A stretch of DNA of 64,000 bases. Origin: Ricinus communis (lineage: Eukaryota; Streptophyta; Magnoliopsida; Malpighiales; Euphorbiaceae). This document shows positions 1-12,100 of this stretch, in pieces; position 1 is the stretch's first letter; each line of letters begins with the position of its first letter. Position numbers and translations under genes: made by a program. The stretch covers positions 12,338,001-12,402,000 of the forward strand of contig NC_063257.1 in assembly GCF_019578655.1 (NCBI RefSeq), read 5' to 3'. The notes under the pieces are model-generated. The model was not told where the DNA came from and searched no databases. It saw nothing but the letters and a program-made list of their open reading frames with translations.

Positions 1-448
1 TAAATAGCTATAAATTCTAGTAATTTACTTAGATATTTGCAATTGAGATTTTGACTAAGTGATTGACCTATAATTAAAATTGATTTTATTATTAATAAAT
101 AAATGATAAATGATAGAAAAGTATTATAATTGTCAGAATAAATAGATGCAGTAAAATTTATGTATTGAGGAATTAAGGAAAAATAAGCAGAATTAATATT
201 AACTATATGATAAATAATATAGTTGGAATAAAATAATTAGTTTGGGTATGATGCTTGATTTGTGAGGTAGATCAATTATTAAATTTTTAATACTTAAGAT
301 TAATTATAATAGCCAAATATTAATACTGAAAAATAAATTAATTTTTAGAGATTTCAGATGAAATTTTTATGGATTGTGTTCTGTGAATTTTTTTGCAGGT
401 TGTGGACCCGTTTTTAATGGGGGAATTAGTATGTTTTATAGGGGAAGT
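1..448. other. Remnant of an older LTR-type repeat, left flank
   Basis: AT-rich non-coding sequence with no gene. Its last 70 bases (about 378-448), holding a 'tggacccgttt' and 'gggggaattagt' stretch, resemble the reverse complement of the extra internal part of the solo LTR near 5240-5300. The flank after the first solo LTR (2633 onward) continues the same resemblance. I infer an older relative of the same LTR family into which the first solo LTR inserted. Confidence 0.45.
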
Positions 449-2627
449 TGTAACACCCGGAATTTTTATATATATTTAATAATGAGTTTTTATTTAAGTT
501 AATTTTAGCTTTATTTTTATTCGGTTTAATTAGAATGATTTAAATACAAATTTTGAATGTTCATGTTAGATAAATAAATGAGTTATTTTTCATATCCAAT
601 TAGTTTGATTTTTAAGGAGTAATTAAGTAAACTATTTGAGAAATGATTATATTTTGGTTATTCAAATTTTTTTCCAAATGCATATTTATATAAGTAAAAT
701 TATATATTGGAAAATTTTGGAAGAAATTATAAAGGATGTTTTTATAAAAGAATTTTGGGAAAATTGGTATTATAATTGATTAGTAGTATTAAATTTTAAG
801 TTAGAAATTGATTATTTAATTTAATTGTGTGTTAGGACTAAATTGGAAATTTATTTTGGAATAAGGATTGAAAGTATAATGTTATTTTTATGGGATTTTA
901 ATGGAAATTTGTGAGCTTGGTATTTTTGTAAATAAATATGTCGGTCAGGGGTATTTTTGTAATTGTGTATTTTCAATAATTCGGATTTGGCCCAAATTAA
1001 TTAGTTAAGGGCTTAATTGAAAGGCTAAAAGAAAGTTTGGGGGTTAAATTGGAATTCTGCAGGATGAAATTGTAAGTAATTAAGAAAGTTGAGGGACCAA
1101 ATTGCAATAAGGAAAAGTTCGGGGGCCTAATGTCGATATTGAAAGGAAAGAAAATCGGGAAGAAGAAAGGAGGAGAGAGAGAGAGTGCGGCAGGAAGAGA
1201 GATGGGGCAGCGTCGGTGGCCGGGCGCGGGCCGCCGGCGCGGGCATGCCAATCTAGCGGCGCGGGGAGCGGCCAAGGCGGCTTCAGCGTGTTTCGCCGTT
1301 GTTGGCCGAGTCGGGTGGCGATCGGCTCCTCTTGGCGAGAACTTTCTTTTGGCGGCAGCCTGTGGTGGCCGGGAGATGGAAGATCCGGTGGAGAGAGAAA
1401 ATGGTGGCGGCCGGCGTTTTATGGTTTTTCCGGCCGAGATCCGGCCGGAGGATGGACGATCGGAGGGCGTATCCCGACTCTCCTCGGCTCAAGCTTCCGA
1501 AATGGCACCCGCCGTGGCGATCGGGCTTCGTTGCGAATCGACGGTCGAGATCGTCCGCAAATCTCTCCGGATGATCGGGTGTCGGATCGGAAAATCGGGC
1601 GGATCGTCATCAGCGCGTCGTTGTGAGTCCGATGGTGTGTTCGGATCGTCGATCGGACTCCGGCGGCCGGAGGCGAGTCGACCGAGCGATCGAGCGTCTT
1701 AGTAATTATGAGCGATCGAGCGCACCGGTAATGATCATGGACATATAATAAGATTTTCATGGGTTTGCCCTGGTCGAGCTTGGCTCTCTGGGCTGATTTG
1801 AGTAAATTGCCGGAGGTAAGGTCCCTGGTCGAGCATTGCTCTCTGGGCGCCGGCTTATTTGGAATTCAAGTGTTCAGACTAGAGGTAAGGTCTTTGGTCG
1901 AGCATTGCTCTCTGGGCGCCAGTCTTATTGGATTAAGAGAGCCAAAATGGCTGATAGAATTTGGAGTTAGGGTTCTACTGAGCCACTTGTTCCGTAAAAG
2001 TAAAAATATATATATATATTTTTTATTTTATTTATTTATTCATTTATTTATTTATTATGGTATGATTATAATATGGATTGTATTTACGTGCATGGTTGAT
2101 ATATTGATTCGAATGATTAATATTTTCTGTGAAGAAAGTAATAGGGTATGATTATATTATGATTGGTATTTATGTGCATGGTTTGATATAATGATTTGAA
2201 TAATCTATGTTTTCTGAGAAGAATGCAATAATCTCCAGATTATTTGATTTTAACTCACTGTCATTTTCTTATTTTTGATTCGTGATCGTTAGTCCTCTCG
2301 CGACTCTTATTCAAGAATCCGACTCCTTCATCATCAGGTGATGTATTTGATTTGGTATGTAAATTGGTAAATCTTAGATTCTCCGCAGTAGTAATAGTAG
2401 ATGTATCAGTTGTAAATTTTCTGAGTTTCAGGTCTCGCCTAGTTTTTCTGGCAGACCGAAGTATTTATGTAGAATGTAGCATTTAAGATAATTTGTGGCT
2501 TTAATAATATTAATTTGAGATGAGATTTGTTTAAGTCAGTGAGTGTCAGGTTTACTACGGGTTTCGGTGGCCTTACGCCTACCCATTCCCTAGTGCCGGT
2601 CACGGGCCCACGGGTAGGGTCGTGACA
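449..2627 (+). mobile_element. Solo LTR, Gypsy-type family (copy A)
   Basis: This 2179-bp unit starts TGTAACACCCGG and ends GGGTCGTGACA, the TG...CA ends of a long terminal repeat in the style of plant Ty3/Gypsy elements. A perfect 5-bp duplication GAAGT flanks it (444-448 and 2628-2632), so it is a complete insertion reduced to one LTR by recombination. No gag-pol is present. It holds an AT-rich 5' third, a GC-rich block (about 1190-1700), and about three imperfect tandem units built on 'TGGTCGAGC.TTGCTCTCTGGG' (about 1762-1935). The same family lies in reverse orientation at 3736-6869. Gypsy assignment rests on the terminal sequence only. Confidence 0.85.
1762..1935 (+). repeat. Tandem subrepeats inside solo LTR copy A
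   Basis: About three imperfect units share the core CTGGTCGAGCATTGCTCTCT, followed by GGGCGCCGGCTTATT or a variant, spaced 50-60 bp. The reverse-oriented LTR copy carries more units (about 4318-4625), so unit number varies between family members. Confidence 0.7.
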
Positions 2628-3735
2628 GAAGTGCTGGTGAATTTTCAGTAGAATTAATTAATTGAAATATATAGGTAATTAATAGGATTTGCTAAAATAA
2701 GATTAGGATTAGAATTAGATTTCAGATATAGAATAATAGACGTGGGTTAAGGCTTATTAGAAATAGGATTTAAGATTTATTCTAAAGTATGTTTATGCGT
2801 GGTGTTTTATGATTGTGCGTTCGAATAGCAGTCTAGAGAAAATTAGCAAAAAATTAAGTGGAGGTATACTGAGTTGAGTCCTGCATACCAGGTGACTGGA
2901 TAAACTTATAACATCATATTTTTTAATAAATATATTATTTATATTTATATCCTTATGATTTTGCTGAAATGTTTCTATTGGAAATCAGTTATTTTAAATT
3001 AAATTTAGAACTTGATATTTTTTATAAAAGTTGGAACAGAGAATAGTATTTTTTAATTTTACTTTTTATGTGTTTATAATTATACATAGCTAGATAAATG
3101 AGTATACACTCATTTATGTAACCTATGAGATCACATATTAGACGTCGGGTGTAAACAGAATATACTGTCTTTGGGACAACGCTTAATATACACATTGCCT
3201 TTGGGGCGTATGCTAGGTGGTGCCTTTTGAGGGCTTATTGTCTATGCGCATATGATTAGTTATTTGCACTTTGGAGTCTGCATAGGTGAGACATCTTAGT
3301 GCCTAAAGTTGCTAGGGATCAGTAAGATACATCTATGAATATATATTAGTTTCTACTGAATTATTTATTTTAATTGTATTGTTTTCCCTTAGTACGATAT
3401 TAGAATTTAGATTAGTATCGGTATTTTTCTGGATTGACTCGAGACTATGCAGATAATTGATTTCAAATCAAAAAATGATTTGCAATTTCATATACTTATG
3501 AAAGTGATTCTTGATTTAATTAGTTTAATAAAATTTCATTTATCCACCTAGGTTTTTTTGATTAAATATTTATGTTCAAAATAATAGCAGTATTTTCTTC
3601 AACAGAAAAGTATTTAAGAATAGTACAGTATTGTATGAATTTTATTTAAATCATTATATGTTCCCCTTTGTTATTTGTTTATTTTCTCACTGAGTTTTAC
3701 TCACCCATATTTTTTTCCACCAGTGTTATGCAGGA
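2628..3735. other. Older LTR-type remnant between the two solo LTRs
   Basis: AT-rich, no open reading frame of note. The start (GAATTTTCAGTAGAATT near 2639) resembles the reverse complement of 5217-5240 in the reversed LTR. The part at 3080-3300 has 'ctttgggacaacgc' and 'ctttggggcgtatgc' stretches of the kind seen in plant Gypsy LTRs. I infer it belongs to the same older element as the sequence before 448 and after 6870. Confidence 0.45.
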
Positions 3736-6700
3736 TGTCACGACCCACTTTGTGGACCCGTGACCGGCACTAGGGAATGGGTAGGCGTAAGGCCACCGAA
3801 TCCCATAGTAAGCCTGACACTCGCTGACTTAAACAAATCTCATCTCAACTTTTGCTATTATTAAAGCCACTAATTATCTCAACAATTAAATTTTACATAA
3901 CTAATTTGGTCTGCCAGAAGAATTTGGCGAGACCCGAAACTCAGAAAATTTACATGATACATCTACTATTACTACTGCGGAGAATCTAAGATTTTACAAA
4001 TTAACATACCAAATCGAATACACCACCCGATGATGAAGGAGTCGGGTTACTGAGTAAGAGTCGCGAGAGGACTAACAGTCACGAATCTAAAAACTGTCAG
4101 TCTCGAGAGTGAGTTAAAATCAAATAATCTGGGGACTATTGCATTCTTCTCAGAAAATATAGATTATTCAAATCAGTATATCAAACCATGCACATAAATA
4201 CAAATCACATTATAACCAAATACCATAATAAATAAATAAATAAATATATATTTCTACTTTTACGGGACGAGTGGCTCAGTAGAACCCTAACCCCAAATTC
4301 TAGTAGCCATTTTGGCTCTCTTAATCCAATAAGACTGTCGCCTAGAGAGCAATGCTCGACCAGAGACCTTACCTCTAGTCTGGTCACTTAAGTATCCAAA
4401 TAAGCCGGCACCCAGAGAGCAATGCTCGACTAGGGACCTTTACTCCGGCATCTCATTCCAATAGGACTGGCGCCCAGAGAGCGAAGCTCGATCAGGGTCC
4501 TTGACTCTAGTCCGGTCACTTAATATTCAAATCAGCCGGCGCCCAGAGAGCGAAGCTCGACCAGGATCCTTTATTCCGGCATCTCACTCAAATCAGCCCA
4601 GAGAGCCATGCTCGACCAGGGCAAAACTCATAATAATCTTATTACCGTAATTTACTCAAATCAAGTCAACTCATAAAAATCTTATTACCCGTCCATGATC
4701 ATTACCGGTGCGCACGCGGTCCTGATGTAACCCATCAGGCGGCATGTTCTACAAGCCACATTTCCCAAATCGCAGTCATCACATTTAATAAATATCATTG
4801 TCTAATGAAATCATCCAACACATATCGAAGTAAAGATTAAAGATTTAGGGTAAAGCAATGTGCAATTCGCGAGGAAAAATAATAACGTTTGTATTATTAT
4901 AACGTTACAAATAATAATATTTATATTATTTCAATAATTAATAATCAAGTGAAATTATTTATTTTGCGATACTAATAATCATATTAAGCATAAATTCTAA
5001 AATAGCATATTAGAATCAGACTTAGCAATAGTGCAATGATTAAACGACTTTAACTCACAAATTTGGCGACCTCCTAGTTCTGCTCCGATGCCTCGGTTGG
5101 AGCGAGCCGAACAGACAGATCATCTAATCACGGAAAATAATTTATCAAAACGCGGAAACAATTAACCATTAATCCTAGGCCTAGATTCCTAGGACAGACT
5201 GTCTAAAAATCTCGACTCGGGAGAATTCTACCGAAAATTCGACAAAACCTCCCCTACAACATAGACATTTACCCCCTGCAAAACGGGTCCAGGACCTGCC
5301 AGAAAAATACTACAAATATCCAACAATTCAAAACAACAGGAGTCGGGTCCCTAGACTTCACATTTTTCCCGACTCCGCCACACAATACAAAACATGAGGC
5401 AGGCAAGCTGACAGACAATTATTTTTTACTCACAAATATCATCAAATACTCAACACAATCAATAGACACACAAATTAAATCAAAGAATTCCAAAATTAAC
5501 GGGCCAAAGATAATTACCGAGATGCTCGGTCGCACGGTCGACTCGCCTCCAGCCGCCGGAGTCCGATCGACGATCCGAACACATCATCAGACTCACAACG
5601 ATGCGCTGATGACGATCCTTGCTTCCGATTTTCCGATCCGACACCCGATCATCCAGAGAGATTTTCGGACGATCACGGTCGTCGATTCACAAACGAAGCC
5701 CGATCGCCACGAAACCGGTGCCATTGCGAAGCTTGAGCTGAGGAGAGTCCGTTGATGAGCTCTGATCAGCCTAGCCTCCTCGGAGATGGCTAGAAAAGCT
5801 TAAAAACCGAGCTGCTGGCGAAAAGTTCCCTTCGCTGCAACTTTCTTTTCCGGCAATCCCACAACGCGATTAAGGCCAGAAAAGAAGGCTTGCACTTCAC
5901 TGGTCATTTTGAGACCGGAATCGCTTGAAATGGTCGCCGGAAACTCCTTCTACAGCGGTGAGAAGCTGCGATCGTCCTCCGCTAGATTCGCCGTCTGCCA
6001 CGCTGCCAGCCATCGCCACCGCTACCATCGTGCTCGCCAGCGCTGGCTGCACCACCGGCATGGCTGAGCCCCAGACGCGCCCCATCTCGTGGGCCGACGC
6101 GTCCCAAGCTTCCTCCCGATTCCTTTCTCTTCCTCCTCTTTTCCTTCTCGATTTTTCTTTCCGTTCAATATCAACATTAGGCCCCTAAACTTTTCTTTAT
6201 TATAATTTGGTCTCTTAACTTTCTTAATTACTTACAATTTCATCCAGAAGAATTCCAATTTAACCCCTAAACTTTTTTTATCCTTTCAATTAAGCCCCTA
6301 ACTATTTAATTTGGATAAAAATTAGAATTATTAAAAATATATAATTAAAAAAATACCCTTGTCGACATAAACATTTATAAAAATACCAAACTCACAAATT
6401 TCTATTAGAACCCCATAAAAATAAAATTATACTTTTAATCCTTATTTCAAAATAAATTTCCAATTTAGTCCTAACACACAATTAAATTAAATAACCAATT
6501 TACTAATTATTTTCCAACTTAAATTCTAATACCACTAGTTAATTAAAATACCAATTTCCCCAAAATTCTTTTATAAAAACATCCTTTACAATTTCTTCCA
6601 AAATTTTCCAATATATATAATTTTATTTATACATATACATATACATTGGCGAAAAATTAGAATAACAAAAAATATAATCTACCCTTCAAATAATTTACTT

Positions 6701-6869
6701 AATTAATTCTTAAAATTTCAAATTAATTGGGTATAGAAAAATAATTCATTCAATTGACTAATATTAAAATTTTCATTAAATCATTTCAAATTAAACCAAA
6801 TAAAAATAAAGCTAAAATTAACTTAAATAAAAACTCATTATTAAATATATAAAAATTCCGGGTATTACA
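3736..6869 (-). mobile_element. Solo LTR, Gypsy-type family (copy B, reversed)
   Basis: This 3134-bp unit begins TGTCACGACCC and ends GGGTATTACA on the plus strand, the reverse complement of copy A's ends. A perfect 5-bp duplication CAGGA flanks it (3731-3735 and 6870-6874). It matches copy A at both ends and in the GC-rich block (about 5520-6180). It is about 0.95 kb longer, mostly from a segment at about 4710-5510 absent from copy A and from extra tandem units at 4318-4625. No gag-pol lies inside, so it is also a solo LTR. Confidence 0.85.
4318..4625 (-). repeat. Tandem subrepeats inside solo LTR copy B
   Basis: About five imperfect units share CCCAGAGAGCAATGCTCGAC or a close variant (GAGCGAAGCTCGA), the reverse complement of the copy A unit. 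Units are separated by 'cggcatctcattcaaat' or 'cggtcacttaa' spacers, giving a compound repeat with two alternating spacer types. Confidence 0.7.
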
Positions 6870-7744
6870 CAGGATGTTTAAGAGTTGGATCATAATAGAA
6901 GCATTAGTAGTTAAAGCTTCAAATTGTTAGACTCCACAGTCCGAAAATATGAAGACTGAGAATTAGTAAATTGCATAGTTAGGCCTAGTTTGGGCAGGAC
7001 CATTACATACTTTGCCTATTCTGATATTGAGCTTGTAAATTATTTATTTTGAAATGTATAATATTTTAGTTTTATTTGAAGTTTTCATAATTAAGATTAT
7101 CTAAAACTTATTTTAAATATTGTCTGATTTTCTATTAATACCTACTTAAAAGAATTTGATTATGAATTTGGTCCATTTAGTTTCTTTTTTAAGTAAAAGA
7201 TAGGAATAAGCTTATGAACTTTTGACCAAAGTGTACTTGAGTCTCTAAACTTTAAAATAGCTCAATTACACTTTTAAAATTTGAAAAATAGAATAATTAT
7301 ATTTCACTTTTAAAATTTGAAAATCAGAATAGTTATACCTTTAGAGCTAACTCCTTTGTAACTAATGATGATTGTGTGACTTATCTTTGTAAAAACAAAG
7401 GATAAGTTATAATTTTATGGTTTTTACCCATTAAAAGGCAAAATAAGTACTTCCTCATATGTAGAAAACTAAGCTGGGAAGAGGTAAAGTGGTTTATTTT
7501 AGCACTTAAAATTAATTAAATATCATACCATTTTACAATAGAATAGATTGAGTTAGTTTTAAGAATATAATTATTTTATTTTTTTAGAGTTTAGAGTAAT
7601 TGAGCTAATTCAAAATTTAAGACTTTGTTGCATTTTGACTAAAACTTCAGAAATTTATTTATACCTTTTGTTTTTATTTTATTAGATTATCTAGGAGTAC
7701 TCACACTTCAAAAATGAGCTGAAATAGCGACTAATCATTCATTA
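6870..7744. other. AT-rich spacer after the solo LTRs
   Basis: The first 200 bases probably finish the older LTR-type element interrupted by copy B. The rest is AT-rich with short repeated phrases ('cacttttaaaatttgaaaa' twice near 7270-7330). I see no gene. Confidence 0.4.
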
Positions 7745-8285
7745 AAAGAAGGTCTAATTACATTAAAAATCCACACATTTGTTTATTTTTGCAAATTTGG
7801 CCCATCTCTTAAATTTTTACTTAAATTGTTCCATTTGAATAATTGATTGCAACTATAGCCAAATTAAAATCTTAGTCAAAATTGGATACTATCCTCTTAA
7901 TTCTAGATACTAATATTTTTTTACTTTACCAATATCGTTTGCCTCATAAAAAAATACATAAAATTACAAAAAAAAGTGAGGAAAAAAATGACTTCAGCCT
8001 TTATTATTCTTTTAATTCATGATTTTCACTTATCATTTACTTTCCTATTCATCTATAACCTGACTTTGGTAACTCGCATATGATGTGTAAACATATATGG
8101 CAATTATATGTAAATTATTGATAATGACACATCACCCTATTTTGACCGAGATTTTAATTTGGCTATAATTACAATCAATTAGTCAAATTGGGCCATTTAA
8201 ATAAAAATTAAAAGGATGTACCAAACTCACAATTGTACATAAAGATTTAAATTTGTAGTGTCATTAGGCTTTAAAAGAAAGATAA
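7745..8285. repeat. Foldback (MITE-like) element
   Basis: Bases 7797-7888 (containing AATTGATTGCAACTATAGCC and CCAAATTAAAATCTTAGTCA) are nearly the reverse complement of 8136-8217. The arms leave a loop of about 250 bp. Ends and target duplication were not resolved. Long imperfect inverted arms with no coding sequence are typical of plant foldback MITEs. Confidence 0.6.
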
Positions 8286-8290
8286 ATTCA

Positions 8291-8350
<60 letters not shown>

Positions 8351-8435
8351 TCTTTTAGGCTAAGAAATCCGACAATTAATCAAATAAATTTTCTATTTCA
8401 CTGAATTTATCTTTCTTTTAAAGCCTAATGACACT
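8257..8435. repeat. Inverted repeat around TA/GT microsatellites
   Basis: The stretch at 8257-8291 (AGTGTCATTAGGCTTTAAAA and on) returns as its reverse complement at 8401-8435. Between them lie a long (TA)n run (8293-8334) and a (GT)n run (8335-8350). A second TA run follows at 8440-8482. Confidence 0.75.
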
Positions 8436-8846
8436 AAAATATATATATATATATATATATATAACGTATGTATATATATATAAAGAAGAGCGTGAGAAAA
8501 TAAAAGAAATTATGGTTGTTGGTAATTGTGTTGGTCATGTCATAATCTTGAAATAACCAAGTTAAATAATTAGGGGTTAGTGGTTTAGTTTGATGTTTGC
8601 TTGTAATATTCAGTGATCTCTCAATTGTAATAGCAAGAAGTCTTATTTTTAAAATGCATAACGCACAAAATTGTTCAATGAAATGCTACTTTTTGTAGTA
8701 ATTTAAGTATTTGAGTGTGTTTATTTCTGAATTGAATGTGATGAATGCATGCCAATATTTTGAATGTAAAATAAAAGGTGAAAGTGAATTTATGAGCAAA
8801 CTGCAAACTGCCATGTCCCGAATACAACTATAAACAACATTAGTCT

Positions 8847-9175
8847 TGTAGAAATTGGATTTGAAATGTTTATTGATCAATGATGAAACTTACAATATGA
8901 ATTCTGAGATTTACAGTATGAGGCAATTCTGTTATGTACATGTATGAGTTGCAACGGTCCCTAAGCTATCTAATTTCTGCCTATGGTCTATCTAACATCT
9001 ATTTCTCATTTGGGAAAGGTTGAAGTGGCCTTTCTTCCTTAGGGAAAAAAGGTTGCTCATTTTCCCTCTTCAAGGCCTGTGATGACATGTCATGACTTTT
9101 CTGCATGAGACTGAGGCCTCCTTTTTCTCCCTTTTTGTTTGTTTGTTACATACTTTATGATTTGATTCTTCAACA
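8847..9175 (-). repeat. 3' LTR of Copia element 1
   Basis: 329 bp. It starts TGTTGAAGAATC on the minus strand, directly after the polypurine tract, and ends AATTTCTACA. It is the partner of 13521-13856. Confidence 0.93.
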
Positions 9176-12100
9176 CTCCCCCTCAAGGTAAGTTCGTATA
9201 GGTTGTTGGAACCCATCTTACTAAGGATGTTTTGATGACTTGCTTTATTGAGAGCTTTTGTAAATATATCAACAAGTTGTTCATGACTTCTGACGAACGG
9301 GGTTGTAATTTCTCCGGATTGTACTTTTTCTCTAATGAAGTGACAATCGACTTCAATGTGTTTATTCTGTTCGTGGAAGACTGGATTTGATGCAATGTGT
9401 CTGGTAGCTTGATTATCGTAATACATTTTCATAGGTCCTCTGCATTCTACTTTCATATCAATGAGTACTTCTTTGAACCAAACAAGCTCGCTAGCTGTAG
9501 ATGTCAGGGCTCGATATTCAGCTTCTGTGTTTGATCTTGCAATTACATTTTGTTTCTTGCTTTTCTATGTTACTAGGTTTCCTTCTACAAAAGTGCAGAA
9601 TCCTATAGTTGATTTCTTGTCACAGCTTCCTACCCAGTCTGCATCAGAGAAACCAACTATAGTGTTAGCATTATTATTCTTCATCCAAATACCTTGACTT
9701 GAAGTGCCTTTGAGATACTTAAGTATCCTATCAATGGCATCCAAGTGGCTGGTACGAGAAGCATGCATAAACTGGCTTACCATACTTACAGCATATGTAA
9801 TATCAGGCCTGGTGACAGTCAGATAGATCAACCTCCCTACCAGTCACTGATATTGCCCTATATCAAGTCAATGGTTTACCATCTTCCAGATTAAGTTTAG
9901 CATTGGTCTCCATGGGAGTATTGACTGGTTTAACTTCTAGCTTCTTGGTTTCTTTTAGTAGGTCAAGGACATATTTTCTTTGGGACAGAAATAGCCCTTT
10001 GTTAGATTTTGCTATTTTTATTCCAAGAAAGCATGATAGTTAGCCTAGATCCTTAATGTCAAATTCATTTTTTAAACTTTGTTTAACTTTCTTAATTTCT
10101 TTATTATCGTTACTAGTTATAATGCAGTTATATGAGTGTGATTTACAAATATGGAAGAATCTGAAGTGCATTTATTGAATCCAATATTTAAGAGAAAGAG
10201 GCTTAGTTTGGCATACCATGCTCTTGGAGAATGCTTAGGACTATAGATTGCCTTTTTTAGTTTGCATACTAGGGATGGATCTAATGTGGAGTTGTGGCCT
10301 GGTGGTAGAGTCATATAGACTTCTTCTTCTAGAGTCCCTTAGAGAAATGCATTTTTAATGTCCATTTGGATCAGATTCCATCCTGAATTAGTAGCTACAG
10401 ATAATAAAATACGAACCATATTCATTTTTGCTACTGGTGCAAATGTTTCTTCGTAGTCAATACCATAGGTTTGGGTGAATCCTTTTGCTACAAACCTAGC
10501 CTTATATCTCTTAATTGTTCCATCATAGTTATATTTTATTTTGTATACCCATTTACATTCGACGGGTTTTTCATTTGGAGGTAAGGGAATAATATCCTAA
10601 GTGCCATTTCTTTCTAGGGCTCGAAGCTCCTCCTTCATGGCTTTGCACCAATTAAGGTTGGTGTTAGCTTCATAGAAGGATGTAGGTTCAGTGTGTGCCG
10701 TGAGATTTCCTAGGTAGGCTTTATACTGACTTGATATTGACTCGTAATTGATGAAGTGTTGAATTGGATACGATACCTTATGGGACACATAGTCCCTTAA
10801 CCTGATAGGAGGCCTGGTTGGTCAGGTGGATCTTCGCAAGGCGATTTCTTCTTGTGGCTCATTTTCTCTATTACTTTCATTATCTCCCCCTGAAGGAATT
10901 GCCTCGGAGACTCGATATGGCTCCCCCTCTAGAAGAGTATCCTGTGCTTGACTTCAAAAAGGAAAGATTATGTGAAAATAATAAAGTGTAGGGCTCATGA
11001 GTGCTGGTTTGGTCACATGTGTAGTAGGGTTCACTTTCTACAAATGATACATCTCGAGAAATGTAAGTCTTGTGCATGAAAGGATCATAGCATTTATACT
11101 CCTTTTTTTCTGAGGAGTATCCTAAAAATAGAGTTTTAACAGAACCCCTGTCGAGCTTGTGATGACGTTTGATGTGGACAAAGCTAGTGCAACCAAAGAT
11201 TCGAATATGTCCTAATTCTATTTTCCTCCCTTTGAGGATTTCTAATGGACTGAGATTCTTTAATTTTACACTTGGTAATCTGTTGATGAGATACATGGCG
11301 GTCAAGAGGGCATCCGACAAAAAAATATTTTGAACATTGTTTTGAAAAAGGAGAGTCCTGGTGACTTCAAGAAGGTGCCTGTTTTTTTCGTTCTGAGACC
11401 CCATTTTGCTCAGGGGTATTAATGCAGGTAGTTTGATGCAAAATACCTTCTTTGGTAAAAAATTCTGAAATTTTTTTATTTATATATTCAGTGCCATTGT
11501 CAGAACGAAAAATTTTGATCTTAGCAGTGTATTGATTTTGGATAAAGTTAAAAAAGTATTGAAAGCAAGTAAAGACCTCATTTTTTCATTTTAACAAATA
11601 AACCCAGGTAGTGTGGGAGTAATCGTCAATGAATGTGACAAAATATCTAAAATGATTATAAAAGGTAACGGGGGCAGGTCCCCAAACATCAAAAAGAAAT
11701 AATTCAAACATATTTTTAGAGACACTAGAAGATAAAGGAAAAGGTAATCGAGTATGTTTAGAAAATTTACAAATATCACAACAATTGGAATTCAAATTGT
11801 AATAAAAAAGCTTGTTTAAAATTTGATCAGAGGGATGCCCAAACTATCGATGCATTAGCATGCCTTGATCGACCGGGCTCGTCGACACAAGGCATTGATT
11901 AGTGGAGTCCTTAAGATAGTATAGTCCATTTTTAAATTATCCCTCACCAATCGTTTTCCCTGTGATTCGATCCTGAAACAGTACTATAGTATGTGAAAAT
12001 ATGACATTACAGTTTAAAGTACGGGTTATTTTACCAACAGACAGTAAATTTAATTTAAAATCAGGTAAAAGTAATATATCTTGTATATTTTTATGAAATA

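Noticed and set aside
1130..1702. 190-codon open frame in solo LTR copy A as a host gene
   Set aside because: It lies wholly inside an LTR with exact ends. The matching block of copy B does not keep the frame. High GC makes long chance frames likely.
5522..6188. Short frames on both strands in the GC-rich block of copy B
   Set aside because: Same GC-rich LTR block; no motif, no conservation with copy A.
8293..8482. CRISPR-like or satellite array
   Set aside because: Only TA and GT microsatellites; no spacers, and the organism is a plant.
9461..9697. Plus-strand ORF within Copia element 1
   Set aside because: Antisense shadow of the RT/RNase H coding strand.
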